DNA of 64,000 bases from contig CANLQO010000008.1 in the NCBI GenBank assembly GCA_947493335.1, forward strand, positions 1 to 64,000. Direction: 5' to 3'. The stretch is from an uncultured Paracoccaceae bacterium. GTDB lineage: Bacteria > Pseudomonadota > Alphaproteobacteria > Rhodobacterales > Rhodobacteraceae. Shown piece after piece: positions 44,151 through 53,228 of the stretch. The translations under genes and the position numbers were made by a program. The notes under the pieces are model-generated. The model saw only the letters and a program-made list of their open reading frames with translations, did no database searches and was not told where the DNA came from. Position 1 is the stretch's first letter. The number at the start of each line of letters is the position of its first letter.

Positions 44151-45095
44151 ATGCGTATTCAAGAATTGATTAATGCCAAACGTTTCTTTCTCTCCGACGG
44201 AGGGCTTGAGACATACATGATCTTTGAAAAGGGATATGACCTACCTTGTTTCTCAGCGGCAGTGTTGCTCGACTGCGAACCGGGACGTCGCGACCTGACG
44301 GAGTACTTTGAGCGCTTCATCAGCATTGCGCGCCAATCCAATCGTGGCTTTATTCTGGATGCACCAACGTGGCGCGCCGGAACAGCTTGGGCCGGTCCAT
44401 TGGGACAGACCCTTTTGGAGGTCATTGAGACGAACAAGCGTGCCGTTGCCTTTGTCTCTGACATCCGTGACCAGCAAGAAACTTCGAGCTCTCCGATCCT
44501 GATCAACGGTCTGGTCGGCCCAGCGGGCGATGCTTACGCACCCGATACAATGCTCGCCCCTCAAGACGCGTTGCTTATCCACGCCCCGCAAGTCCATGCC
44601 CTGGGCAAGGCAGGCGTGGATATGATCAGCGCAATGACGCTGACACATGCCGGTGAGGCCATCGGAATTGTGCAGGCTGCCAAGGAAATCGACATCCCAG
44701 TCGTGATTGCCTTCACTTTGGAAACTGATGGATGTCTTCCGTCCGGTCAGTCGTTGGGCGATGCCATTGTAGAGGTCGATACGGCAACCAACGGCGGCCC
44801 GATCTATTACATGATCAACTGTGCACATCCGGATCACTTCCGAGATGTGATTGACACGTCTGAGGCCTGGACGCTGCGCATCGGCGGTCTTCGCTCCAAT
44901 GCTTCGCGGATGAGCCATGCCGAGCTGGACGAGGCCGAGGTATTGGATGCCGGTGATCCGGTCGAGCTTGGTCAACTCAGCGCGGAGCTTCTTGCGCTCC
45001 TACCGAACATCCGTGTGATTGGTGGCTGTTGCGGCACTGATCATCGGCATGTGGGCTGCATTGCCGGGCACGATCACGCCCGCTCGGCAGCCTAA
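44151..45095 (+). CDS. homocysteine S-methyltransferase family protein
   Basis: A 314-residue zinc-dependent methyltransferase-fold protein. The zinc-binding cysteines are visible as INCAHPDHF and VIGGCCGTDHRHV. The N-terminal barrel region has FFLSDGGLETYMIF and FILDAPTWRAG. The ATG at 44151 follows AAAGGAAAACC; upstream in-frame sequence is promoter region. Family members methylate homocysteine or related thiols using S-methylmethionine or other donors. It heads a gene set with a secreted protein, GNAT, di-heme peroxidase and Rid protein; the shared pathway is not evident. Confidence 0.87.
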   Translation: MRIQELINAKRFFLSDGGLETYMIFEKGYDLPCFSAAVLLDCEPGRRDLTEYFERFISIARQSNRGFILDAPTWRAGTAWAGPLGQTLLEVIETNKRAVAFVSDIRDQQETSSSPILINGLVGPAGDAYAPDTMLAPQDALLIHAPQVHALGKAGVDMISAMTLTHAGEAIGIVQAAKEIDIPVVIAFTLETDGCLPSGQSLGDAIVEVDTATNGGPIYYMINCAHPDHFRDVIDTSEAWTLRIGGLRSNASRMSHAELDEAEVLDAGDPVELGQLSAELLALLPNIRVIGGCCGTDHRHVGCIAGHDHARSAA

Positions 45096-45139
45096 TTTCT
45101 AACCACTCCCAACACCTTCTCCCTGAAAGGAAAACTCCA

Positions 45140-45802
45140 ATGTTGAAAACACTTATCTCTTCTTCTGCCCTGATCTTATCAATGACCAGCTTTGCACAAG
45201 CGGACGCCCTGACGGCATTTGACGTGGCCGAGGATCATACCCGTATCCATATGGCGGCAGCGCCCGTGCACGAAAACGGGATGCCCGCGCACGGCAACGC
45301 CTTCGTCAGCCAGGGTTACATCTACCCCGAAGGCACACTTGCCGATGGTGTTGTCGGCGTTCAAGAAGACGGCAGCCCCGTTTTCCCAGAGCTGGTTCTC
45401 GGCACCTGGACTTGCGATGGCTACTTTGTGGGTGAAGCCGGGAACGCCACGACAGGTGTGTGGGTCATCAGTCGGCAAGTCTTTGCCTTTGATGACGGCG
45501 CAACAATAATTACGCAAGGCACTGAAATCGCAGATATCGGCAAGGCCAACCTGCGCCCCGTCACTGGCGCAACCGGCCCATACGCTGAAATTGATGGCGG
45601 TATGATCCAGACCACTTTGGGCTTCAACGATTTCTGGGGTCTGAGCGCGACCTACACGTTTGAAGATCACGCGATGGAAGAAGAAGCCCACGACGCTTCT
45701 TACGATGGCCATAACCCCATCGATGACGATGACCATCTGGAATGGGACTCCGGCGTGCCTGTCGGCCCGGTCTTTGATGCCAGTGTCATCCCGTCGATCT
45801 AA
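45140..45802 (+). CDS. secreted protein, possibly allene-oxide-cyclase-like barrel
   Basis: A 220-residue protein with a signal peptide (MLKTLISSSALILSMTSFAQADA). The mature part has GTWTCDGYFVGE, a TGVWVISRQVFAFDDGATIITQG stretch and ANLRPVTGATGPYAEIDG. This pattern recalls small lipocalin-like barrels of the allene oxide cyclase-like group, but I am not sure. A His/Asp-rich tail (HNPIDDDDHLEWD) follows. It is 44 bp after the methyltransferase gene with an AAAGGAAAAC ribosome site, and a strong hairpin follows it. Function unknown. Confidence 0.65.
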   Translation: MLKTLISSSALILSMTSFAQADALTAFDVAEDHTRIHMAAAPVHENGMPAHGNAFVSQGYIYPEGTLADGVVGVQEDGSPVFPELVLGTWTCDGYFVGEAGNATTGVWVISRQVFAFDDGATIITQGTEIADIGKANLRPVTGATGPYAEIDGGMIQTTLGFNDFWGLSATYTFEDHAMEEEAHDASYDGHNPIDDDDHLEWDSGVPVGPVFDASVIPSI

Positions 45803-45813
45803 GGCCTGACGCT

Positions 45814-45845
45814 TGCGGTCGGGGCCATTTCCCGCCCCGACCGCA
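45814..45845 (+). other. intercistronic hairpin after the secreted-protein gene
   Basis: A perfect 12-bp stem, TGCGGTCGGGGC with GCCCCGACCGCA, and an 8-nt loop, 11 bp after the stop codon. No T run follows. Like the hairpins after the two binding-protein genes, it could stabilise the upstream message or partly terminate. Confidence 0.65.
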
Positions 45846-45873
45846 TCCAGCTATCTTCGAAAGGACCCTCAAA

Positions 45874-46485
45874 ATGAACATTCAAACGACTTCTCTGATC
45901 CGCCGGGCAGATGCCTCTGATGCAGAGAGTCTGGCGAGGCTGATCAACCTCGCGGGTGAAGGCATCCCGAATTGGCTGTGGGCCCGCGCCTGCGTCGAAG
46001 GACAAACGCCGCTGGACATCGGCATAGAGCGGGCCAAGCGCACGCAGGGCGGCTTCTCTTACACGAACGCATTGGTCGCAGATCGGTACGGCTATCCCAT
46101 TGGCATGGTTCTGAGCTATGCGATTACCGCAGCGCCCGCTGAGAATCCCGACGATTTGCCTGCGCCACTTGCCCCATTTGTCGCGTTGGAAAAACTGTCG
46201 GTCGATACTTGGTTTGTGAATGCTCTGGCTGTGTTTGCCGACGGGCAAAATCGCGGCATTGGTTCGCAACTGCTTGCGGCGGCAGAAGAGTTGGCGCAGG
46301 CAAAAGGCTTCCGGGAAATGAGCATTCAGGTCTACAGCCAGAACAGTGGAGCAGTTCGGCTCTATGAGAGGCTTGGGTATCAGCTTGTGGCACGTGAACC
46401 GGTGCGTTTGCACCCGTGCCCGCCGTATTACACAGGTGATGTTCTGCTGCTCATCAAGAAGCTCAAGAACCGCCCGAAATCTTGA
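45874..46485 (+). CDS. GNAT-family N-acetyltransferase
   Basis: A 203-residue GNAT acetyltransferase. The acetyl-CoA-binding motif A is VNALAVFADGQNRGIGSQLLAAAEELAQAKGFREMSIQV, followed by NSGAVRLYERLGYQLVAREPVR. The ribosome site (GAAAGGACCC) is similar in style to the upstream genes. It lies between a secreted protein and a di-heme peroxidase in the TetR-controlled set. The acceptor substrate is unknown. Confidence 0.88.
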   Translation: MNIQTTSLIRRADASDAESLARLINLAGEGIPNWLWARACVEGQTPLDIGIERAKRTQGGFSYTNALVADRYGYPIGMVLSYAITAAPAENPDDLPAPLAPFVALEKLSVDTWFVNALAVFADGQNRGIGSQLLAAAEELAQAKGFREMSIQVYSQNSGAVRLYERLGYQLVAREPVRLHPCPPYYTGDVLLLIKKLKNRPKS

Positions 46486-46533
46486 GCAGCGCGCTCAACA
46501 AACTGCACTAGTCCCCAAATTTGGAGATTTCCC

Positions 46534-48051
46534 ATGGCCTCGAAAATGTCACCCGTATCGATATTGGCCGCGTTGTCCATTACTGGCTTGGCAGCAGCCT
46601 TTGCAGCGGAAGCTGGTGAGGAAAGGCAGCTGAGTGTCCCGTTTCCGCGACCACTTGAGGACACGGATTTTCTCTACGACGGAGCACCTGCACCGTCGCT
46701 TGTAGAACTTGGACGGAACCTGTTTTTTGATCCGGTTCTTTCTGGGAATGGAAACATTTCCTGCGGCACTTGCCATGATCCCGCCTTGGGGTCAGGTGAT
46801 GGGTTGGCGCTGGGTATCGGTGAAGGCGGGGTCGGCGCAGGTCCGGATCGCGCAACCGCCGATCCTGTGACTGGCAGGGTGCCACGAAACGCGCAGCCGC
46901 TCTGGAACATCGGTGCGCGCAGCTATGTCTCGATGTTTCACGACGGTCGAGTCGAGGAATTGGATGGCTCTCACACGACGCTCGCGATCCGCAATCCAGC
47001 CGGGCGAGATTTGCCCAAAAATCTATCTGGTGTGCTGACGGCACAGGCGTTTTTCCCAGTCACTTCTCCGATCGAGATGGCAGGCCAATATGGGGAAAAC
47101 CCGATAGCGGATGCTGCACATCACGAAGATCGACCTGCGATCTGGAATATGCTGGCGCAGCGCGTTGCAGCGCACACCAATTATTTTGAGATGATGCAAT
47201 TTGCTTTTCCGGAGATCACATCTCCCGACCAAGTCACCTACAGCCACATCGCGGAAGCGCTCGCCGCATTCCAAACCGTTGCCTTTCGTTCAGACCAAAG
47301 CCAATTCGACGCTGTTCTGCGCACTGGTGAATTGGCGATCCTGTCGCCTGCCGCTCAAAACGGAGCCGACCTCTTCTACGGCAAAGCCAAATGTGCGGAT
47401 TGCCATAGCGGACCGCTCCTCACGGATCACCAATTTCATGCCATTGCGGTGCCTCAGATTGGACCGGGCAAGGGGCATGGAGGCGACATGACCTACTTGC
47501 GAACAACCGGCCTGCCGGGTCGCGCAGAGGACGAGGGTCGTTACCGCGTTACAGGCGATCCCGCGGACCTGTTCGCCTTCCGCACGCCGTCCCTGCGTAA
47601 CGTTGAACTGACCGGTCCTTGGGGGCATAGCGGTGCGTTTGATAAATTAGAGGATATGGTGCGACATCATCTTGATCCACAAACAAGCCTCTCCGCATTC
47701 GATCCGGCAGAGGTGCTGTTGCCGCCTCTTGCAAGTCTTCAACGCCTGAAATCTCGGGGGTCTGGCTTGAGCTTTGCGCCGCTGGAGGCCGGTCGGCGTG
47801 CGGCCTTCGACCGACGGGACAGCTGGGTCATGCGCTCAAGCGATTTGCGCCAGCGTATCGCTTCAGCAAACGTCCTGACACCCATTACGCTTACCGAGGA
47901 TGAGATCCGGGATCTTGTCTCATTTCTGGAGACTCTGACCGACCCATCTGCTCTCGACCGCAGTGAGATGATCCCCATCCATCTGCCCTCCGAACTGCCT
48001 CCGCAACCTGCAGCAGCGGTGTCAAAACAACATGTCTCTGAGACAGAATGA
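46534..48051 (+). CDS. di-heme cytochrome c peroxidase / MauG-like protein
   Basis: A 505-residue periplasmic protein, longer than typical bacterial cytochrome c peroxidase. The signal peptide is residues about 1-26. Two covalent heme sites are present: CGTCH (Cys77, Cys80, His81) and CADCH (Cys287, Cys290, His291). Other family features are NAQPLWNIGARSYVSMFHDGRVEEL and FRTPSLRNVELTGPWGHSGAFDKLEDMVRHHL. It either reduces hydrogen peroxide or, as MauG does, oxidises a partner protein or cofactor. Its co-location with a secreted protein of unknown function makes the latter conceivable. Confidence 0.9.
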   Translation: MASKMSPVSILAALSITGLAAAFAAEAGEERQLSVPFPRPLEDTDFLYDGAPAPSLVELGRNLFFDPVLSGNGNISCGTCHDPALGSGDGLALGIGEGGVGAGPDRATADPVTGRVPRNAQPLWNIGARSYVSMFHDGRVEELDGSHTTLAIRNPAGRDLPKNLSGVLTAQAFFPVTSPIEMAGQYGENPIADAAHHEDRPAIWNMLAQRVAAHTNYFEMMQFAFPEITSPDQVTYSHIAEALAAFQTVAFRSDQSQFDAVLRTGELAILSPAAQNGADLFYGKAKCADCHSGPLLTDHQFHAIAVPQIGPGKGHGGDMTYLRTTGLPGRAEDEGRYRVTGDPADLFAFRTPSLRNVELTGPWGHSGAFDKLEDMVRHHLDPQTSLSAFDPAEVLLPPLASLQRLKSRGSGLSFAPLEAGRRAAFDRRDSWVMRSSDLRQRIASANVLTPITLTEDEIRDLVSFLETLTDPSALDRSEMIPIHLPSELPPQPAAAVSKQHVSETE

Positions 48052-48209
48052 AGAGGGCCATCCAACGGACATCGAGATAACTCTTGAAAGGAAACCGGCA
48101 TTGTGTCCCGTAGCCCCCCGACGCTCAGTCGCACCTGACCAGAACCCTGATTCCATCGGAGCGCTGTCCGCTTTTAACCACCACTAAAACTCAGGAAGGG
48201 ACGAAGACA

Positions 48210-48593
48210 ATGATTACACCCGTGAACCCGGACCACATCGCGCCGCCTGCCAGCCACTATACACATGGCTTTCTTATTGATGCGGGCGCCAACTGGATGA
48301 CCCTTTCCGGCCAGCTGGGCGAAAGGGCGGACGGAACCTGCCCTGACAGCATCGAAGAACAGGCCCGGATCGCGTGGGCCAACGTGTTGGCTATTCTCGA
48401 ACAGAAGGCCTTTGGCATTGCGAATGTCGTCAAAGTCACAAGCTATGTCGTCGGGGAAGAGAATATTCCGGACTACGTTCAGGTGCATCGTGAGGTCGTT
48501 GGCGACCACCTTCCTCCCTGGACTTTGGTCGTCGTCGCGGCGCTAGGGCATCCGCATTACAAGATCGAGATTGACGTTACCGCAGCCGGGTAG
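48210..48593 (+). CDS. Rid-family (YjgF/YER057c/UK114) protein
   Basis: A 127-residue Rid-superfamily protein, normal length. Family marks are LSGQLGE, ARIAWANVLAILEQ, VVKVTSYVV and KIEIDVTAAG. The Arg that binds the carboxylate of imine substrates in RidA (Arg105, in a PxR(S/T) motif) is replaced: the sequence reads PPWTLVVVAAL. Canonical 2-iminobutanoate deaminase activity is therefore unlikely, and it is probably another Rid subfamily. It may belong to the gene set starting at 44151, though about 160 bp separate it from the peroxidase gene. Confidence 0.85.
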   Translation: MITPVNPDHIAPPASHYTHGFLIDAGANWMTLSGQLGERADGTCPDSIEEQARIAWANVLAILEQKAFGIANVVKVTSYVVGEENIPDYVQVHREVVGDHLPPWTLVVVAALGHPHYKIEIDVTAAG

Positions 48594-48779
48594 GCGAAAA
48601 TCATCCGCTATCACTCTTGCACAGCGCATCATCAGTAAGTGCTTTTTGACAATGTGGATGCAGGTGGTCGTCGCACAAGCGGCCTGCCGGCGAAGAAGCG
48701 GATTGAAATCGAGCTTCCAAAACCACTTTGAATGGCTGCTGTGGCGAAAGCCATTGCAGCGCAACATAAAACTTGCCGC
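48594..48779. other. gene-free sequence after the Rid gene
   Basis: No gene, terminator or repeat module is recognised in these 186 bp. They lead into the repeat copy at 48780-49015, so the whole gap to the XRE-cupin gene at 49101 is non-coding. Confidence 0.35.
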
Positions 48780-49015
48780 GACTGCGAACATATGCTGCGT
48801 CAGCGAAGGCTGGAAAGCGTATGGCGGCAAAGTCCCGCTATGCTGTCATCGGGCATAAGGAAATGCTGCGCTCATGGAGCAATGTCCGCTATGCGGGCTG
48901 CAACTGCAGCATCTTGATCGAGGGGCGAAAGTCCGCAATGGGCCGTCCGCTTCATGGCCGTGGGCTTGGCCAGAAAGGATGCCGCAGTGCATCCAATGGC
49001 GGCAGAGAGCCCATT
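48780..49015. repeat. dispersed intergenic repeat, copy 6
   Basis: Contains TATGCTGCGTCAGCGAAGGC (as near 39.3 kb), module A as AATGTCCGCTATGCGGGCTG (48881-48900, one mismatch), AACTGCAGCA, module B as GTCCGCAATGGGCCGTCCG (48931-48949) and GGCGGCAGAGAGCCCA. This copy shows the A-B order most clearly. Confidence 0.75.
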
Positions 49016-49100
49016 TTTCTATTTTTCTGCTTTGCAACGAATGACTGGTTTAGCAGAGCGTGAGGATTGCAAAGCCGACGAACTTCGCTAGATTTCCAAC

Positions 49101-49670
49101 ATGACGGAAAACACGGACAGCATTCTGAACACTTTGTCGGTACGCTTGAAGGAAGCGCGCAAGGCTCAAGGTCTGTCGCTCGATGCAATCGCAAATCTCA
49201 GCGGCGTATCTCGCTCTATGGTTAGTCAGATTGAACGCGGAGAAAGTAGCCCGACGATTTCTACTCTTTGGAATCTCACCCGCGCGTTAAATGTCGATTT
49301 TGCGGGGCTTCTTGACCAAAAGGATCAGAGCGACAGAATTGACGTTCTCAAAAAATCCGACGTTCCAGCGATTGAGAACGTCGGCACGGGATGTCGTATT
49401 GCGATTCTGTCTCCACCGGAAGAGGCCGGAGGCCATGAGGTTTATGATATCTCATTTCAGGAGAATGGATTTTTGAACAGCGAGCCACACACACGTGGTG
49501 CGACAGAGCAATTAGCTGTTCTTGAAGGGAACGTGAGTGTCACCTCGGGGACCGCGCAGATCACCCTTACGAGCGGTGATACTGCCCGGTACGCGGCAGA
49601 TGTTCGCCACGCGATCGCTGCAAAAGATGGCGCGGCACGCGTCTTTCTCATCGTAAAGTCAAGCTCCTAG
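49101..49670 (+). CDS. XRE-family regulator with C-terminal cupin domain
   Basis: A 189-residue regulator. The helix-turn-helix covers residues about 12-66 (LKEARKAQGLSLDAIANLSGVSRSMVSQIERGESSPTISTLWNLTRALNVDFAGLL). A cupin sensor domain follows (NSEPHTRGATEQLAVLEGNVSVTSGTAQITLTSGDTARYAADVRHAI). This two-domain form commonly senses amino-acid metabolites. It lies 91 bp upstream of the kbl-tdh operon in the same direction, with two palindromes in between, and probably controls it. Confidence 0.9.
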   Translation: MTENTDSILNTLSVRLKEARKAQGLSLDAIANLSGVSRSMVSQIERGESSPTISTLWNLTRALNVDFAGLLDQKDQSDRIDVLKKSDVPAIENVGTGCRIAILSPPEEAGGHEVYDISFQENGFLNSEPHTRGATEQLAVLEGNVSVTSGTAQITLTSGDTARYAADVRHAIAAKDGAARVFLIVKSSS

Positions 49671-49687
49671 AACGCTAGCGGATTTTG

Positions 49688-49726
49688 TCTGTTATAACAG
49701 AATACGCCATTGCGGAATAATTTCCG
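49688..49726. promoter_or_regulatory. two palindromes before kbl, candidate XRE-cupin operators
   Basis: TCTGTTATAACAGA (49688-49701) is a perfect 14-bp palindrome, and CGGAA-TAAT-TTCCG (49713-49726) is a second inverted repeat. Both lie in the 91-bp gap between the XRE-cupin gene and kbl. They are assigned by symmetry and position. Confidence 0.55.
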
Positions 49727-49761
49727 TTATGTAAGATATTGTGCATCTGAGGAGTTTTCAC

Positions 49762-50949
49762 ATGCACAACAGCTTTCTTTCCAAAGTCTCCGAAACCTTG
49801 TCCGAAATTCAGGATGAAGGGCTATACAAGCGAGAACGGCTGATCACCTCGGCGCAGGATGGCACAGTGTCGGTTCAAGGGCGCAACGTCATCAATCTAT
49901 GCGCCAACAACTACCTCGGACTGGCGAACCATCCTGCCCTGATCGAGGCGGCGAAAGACGCGATGGATGTTCACGGCTTCGGTATGGCAAGCGTCCGGTT
50001 TATCTGCGGCACGCAAGATATTCACCGCGATCTTGAGCAGCGGATTGCTTCGTTTCTGGGCAAGGATGACTCCATCCTATTTGCAGCCTGTTTCGACGCC
50101 AACGGCGGGTTGTTTGAACCACTGCTGGGCCCAGACGATGCAATCATTTCCGACAGTCTGAACCACGCCTCGATCATTGATGGCATCCGGCTGTGCAAAG
50201 CAAAGCGCTATCGCTATGCGAATAACGACATGGCTGATCTGGAGGACAAACTGAAAGAGGCGAAGGCGTCGGGGGCGCGCCATATCATGATCGCCACCGA
50301 CGGTGTTTTCTCGATGAACGGCACACTAGCCAACCTTCCGGGTATTCGTGCACTGGCCGACCAATACGATGCGGTCTTCATGGTGGACGACTGTCATGCG
50401 ACTGGGTTTATGGGGCCGAACGGCGCGGGCACACCGGATCACTTCGGCGTCGATGTCGACATTTTGACCGGCACGCTGGGAAAAGCGCTAGGGGGCGCGA
50501 TCGGCGGCTATATCGCAGGCTCACAGCCCGTCATCGACCTGCTGCGTCAGCGCGCCCGGCCCTATCTATTCTCAAATTCCCTGCCACCCGCCGTCGTCGC
50601 TGCTGGGATCGAGGCGATTGCAATTATAGAAAAGGGACAGGAATTGCGCAGGCAGTTGGTCGCGAATGCCACCTATTGGCGCGCGGGCCTGACCAAGCTG
50701 GGGTTTAATCTGCTCCCGGGGCAGCATCCGATTATTCCCGTCATGCTGGGCGAGGCGCAGCTAGCGCAAGATATGGCCGCGCGGCTTTTCGAAAAGGGAG
50801 TCTACGTCTCGGGATTCTTCTTCCCCGTTGTTCCCCGCGGGCAGGCGCGCATCCGCACGCAAATGAACGCGGCGCTGACGATTGACGAGTTGGACCACGC
50901 GCTTGCGGCCTTCGGCAAAGTTGGTCGAGAACTGGGCGTCATCTCATGA
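49762..50949 (+). CDS. kbl: 2-amino-3-ketobutyrate CoA ligase (glycine C-acetyltransferase)
   Basis: A 395-residue PLP enzyme of the alpha-oxoamine synthase family, the expected length for Kbl. Landmarks: [74 protein letters not shown], and the PLP lysine in [15 protein letters not shown]. It cleaves 2-amino-3-ketobutyrate with CoA into glycine and acetyl-CoA. The ATG at 49762 is preferred over the frame start at 49741. Its TGA overlaps the ATG of tdh, so the unstable intermediate is handled by co-translated enzymes. Confidence 0.95.
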   Translation: MHNSFLSKVSETLSEIQDEGLYKRERLITSAQDGTVSVQGRNVINLCANNYLGLANHPALIEAAKDAMDVHGFGMASVRFICGTQDIHRDLEQRIASFLGKDDSILFAACFDANGGLFEPLLGPDDAIISDSLNHASIIDGIRLCKAKRYRYANNDMADLEDKLKEAKASGARHIMIATDGVFSMNGTLANLPGIRALADQYDAVFMVDDCHATGFMGPNGAGTPDHFGVDVDILTGTLGKALGGAIGGYIAGSQPVIDLLRQRARPYLFSNSLPPAVVAAGIEAIAIIEKGQELRRQLVANATYWRAGLTKLGFNLLPGQHPIIPVMLGEAQLAQDMAARLFEKGVYVSGFFFPVVPRGQARIRTQMNAALTIDELDHALAAFGKVGRELGVIS

Positions 50950-51998
50950 GCGCAAATACGATGATGGCGCTGGCCAAGACGAAGCCAGAGGAAGGGCTGT
51001 GGAAAATCGAAGCCCCCATTCCAGAGATCGGGCCGGACGACGTCCTGATCCGCATTCGCAAGACGGGGATCTGTGGCACCGACATCCATATCTGGAACTG
51101 GGACGACTGGGCGGCAGCGACAGTGCCGATCCCGATGATCACGGGCCATGAGTTTGCGGGTGAAATTGTCGAACTGGGTCGCGATGTGACAGGTCTCCCA
51201 GTGGGCCAGCGATGTTCCGGCGAGGGGCATCTGATCGGACAGGATAGCCGTCAGTCGCGGGCGGGTAAATTCCACCTCGATCCTGGCACGCGCGGCATCG
51301 GCGTGAACGAACAGGGAGCGTTCGCGCAGTATCTGCGGCTTCCTGCGTTCAACGTCATTCCCTTGCCGGACGATATTCCCGATGAAATTGGTGCGATCCT
51401 CGACCCGCTAGGCAACGCCGTTCACACCGCGCTTAGCTTTGATCTTCTTGGCGAGGATGTTTTGATCACCGGCGCTGGCCCGATCGGCATCATGGCGGCG
51501 GCTGTCGCGCGCCACGCCGGTGCACGCAATATCGTGCTGACCGATATTAATTCCGACCGCCTCGCGCTTGCTGGGCATGTCGTCCCGTCGGTGCGCACGG
51601 TGAACGTGACGGAGGAGCATCTGAGCGACGTTGCGCATGAATTGGGTCTGCGCGAAGGCTTCGATATCGGGCTTGAGATGTCCGGCAGCCAGACTGGACT
51701 CGACCAGATGGTCGAGGCACTTGTAATGGGTGGCAAGATAGCCCTTCTGGGGATTCCACCCGGCCAGTCGCCAGTCAATTGGAGCAAAATTGTCTTCAAG
51801 GCCATCACGATCAAAGGCGTCTATGGTCGCGAGATGTTCGAAACTTGGTACAAGATGATCGCCATGCTTCAAAACGGATTGGATGTGAGCCGCGTAATCA
51901 CACATCGCATTGAGGCAACGGATTTCCATCATGGGTTTGCCGCGATGAAAAGTGGGCGTTCTGGCAAAGTCGTCCTCGACTGGACCCGACAGGCATGA
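50946..51998 (+). CDS. tdh: L-threonine 3-dehydrogenase lacking the structural zinc site
   Basis: A 350-residue medium-chain dehydrogenase close to E. coli Tdh in length and sequence: [48 protein letters not shown]-type region, [35 protein letters not shown]. It oxidises threonine to 2-amino-3-ketobutyrate. The catalytic-zinc Cys and His-Glu are retained. The four structural-zinc cysteines of the E. coli enzyme (pattern CGHCRNC...C) are all replaced here: the region reads [26 protein letters not shown]. It overlaps kbl by 4 bp. Confidence 0.93.
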   Translation: MSANTMMALAKTKPEEGLWKIEAPIPEIGPDDVLIRIRKTGICGTDIHIWNWDDWAAATVPIPMITGHEFAGEIVELGRDVTGLPVGQRCSGEGHLIGQDSRQSRAGKFHLDPGTRGIGVNEQGAFAQYLRLPAFNVIPLPDDIPDEIGAILDPLGNAVHTALSFDLLGEDVLITGAGPIGIMAAAVARHAGARNIVLTDINSDRLALAGHVVPSVRTVNVTEEHLSDVAHELGLREGFDIGLEMSGSQTGLDQMVEALVMGGKIALLGIPPGQSPVNWSKIVFKAITIKGVYGREMFETWYKMIAMLQNGLDVSRVITHRIEATDFHHGFAAMKSGRSGKVVLDWTRQA

Positions 51999-52011
51999 CT
52001 GGAGAAGCAAT

Positions 52012-52974
52012 ATGACGAGAACTTTTGACTCAATCCTAGGCGCGATCGGAAATACTCCGCTTGTCCGGCTTGATCGCCTAGTGGCGCACTATGGGTGCCA
52101 GGGCACAATCCTTGCGAAGCTGGATCATCTCAATCCCGGGTTTTCTAAGAAGGATCGCGCCGCCCTGGGTGTCATCGAGATGGCGGAACGCGATGGCACA
52201 CTGAAGCCAGGGCAAACCGTTGTCGAGCTGACCAGTGGAAATATGGGTACCGGCCTTGCCATTGTCTGTGGGATCAAGGGACATCCCTTTGTTGCCGTCA
52301 TGTCGAGAGGCAATTCGCCCGAGCGCGCGCGAATGATGGCAGCTCTGGGTGCCGAAGTTGTGTTGGTAGATCAACTGCCAGACAGTCTTCCAGGACGGGT
52401 CTCAGGCGCGGATCTGGCAGAAGTGGACCGGGTAGCCAGTGCTCTAACGGTCGAGCGAGACGCGTTTCGAGCGGATCAGTTTGAACGTAATGGGAATCCT
52501 GCGGCACATGAGCAAATGACTGGCCCGGAACTCTGGCGGCAATCAAGTGGGAAGATTGATGCGTTTTGTGATTTTGTCGGCTCGGGTGGCACATTGGTAG
52601 GCACGTCGAAATTCTTGCGCGCACAGAACCCCAATATCAAATGCTACCCCATCGAACCGGAAGGAGCTGCCGTCATTGCCGGCGGAAACGCTGTCAAGCC
52701 TGACCATCCTATCCAAGGTGGCGGTTATGCTATGGCCGAACTGACTTTCTTGCAGGACGAAACCTGGGATGGTTTTCTTCAAGTCAGCGGTGATGTAGCG
52801 CGCCAGACGGCCAGAGATCTTGCACGATATGAAGGCATCTTCGCGGGGTTTTCCGCAGGGGCAAATGTCGCGGGCGCGATCAAACTTCTCAAGGGTGACC
52901 ACAAGGGCCAGACAGTCGCTGTTGTTGTCTGCGACTCTGGTTTAAAATACCTGTCTACCGACTTGTTTTCGTAG
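52012..52974 (+). CDS. PLP-dependent cysteine-synthase-family enzyme
   Basis: A 320-residue fold-type II PLP enzyme. The PLP lysine motif is LNPGFSKKDRAALGVIEMA (usually NPxxSxKDR), the substrate loop is ELTSGNMGTGLAIVC, and the phosphate-binding region is FVGSGGTLVGTSKFLR. It belongs to the cysteine synthase / cystathionine beta-synthase family. The ATG at 52012 begins 13 bp after the tdh stop. Its place in the threonine operon suggests action on a hydroxy-amino acid or a related sulfur amino acid, but the substrate is not known. Confidence 0.85.
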   Translation: MTRTFDSILGAIGNTPLVRLDRLVAHYGCQGTILAKLDHLNPGFSKKDRAALGVIEMAERDGTLKPGQTVVELTSGNMGTGLAIVCGIKGHPFVAVMSRGNSPERARMMAALGAEVVLVDQLPDSLPGRVSGADLAEVDRVASALTVERDAFRADQFERNGNPAAHEQMTGPELWRQSSGKIDAFCDFVGSGGTLVGTSKFLRAQNPNIKCYPIEPEGAAVIAGGNAVKPDHPIQGGGYAMAELTFLQDETWDGFLQVSGDVARQTARDLARYEGIFAGFSAGANVAGAIKLLKGDHKGQTVAVVVCDSGLKYLSTDLFS

Positions 52975-53039
52975 AAGCCGTCGTTGGAGCGGCCGCAGCA
53001 AAAGTCGGCTTTGTCCCGCGTCCCAGACCTTTAGACCTC

Positions 53040-53190
53040 TACAAGTTTCGCGACTGCAGCGAACGACGGCTTTACCGGGCCGCACCGCAGAATGCTTGAA
53101 GTTGGGTGAACGGCAGCAATGGGCCGTCCGTGGCAAGACGGACCGGGCAGCCGCAAGAATTTGCCGCACTCGATCTAAGGGCCGTTTAAT
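53040..53190. repeat. dispersed intergenic repeat, copy 7
   Basis: Contains GCGACTGCAGCGAACGACGG, module B as GGCAGCAATGGGCCGTCCG (53112-53130) and CTCGATCTAAGGGCCG, a diverged module C. It lies between the end of the threonine operon and the convergent HxlR gene. Confidence 0.7.
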
Positions 53191-53228
53191 CCCACAACTA
53201 CCTATTGATGCAAAGCAGCAAATGGGAG

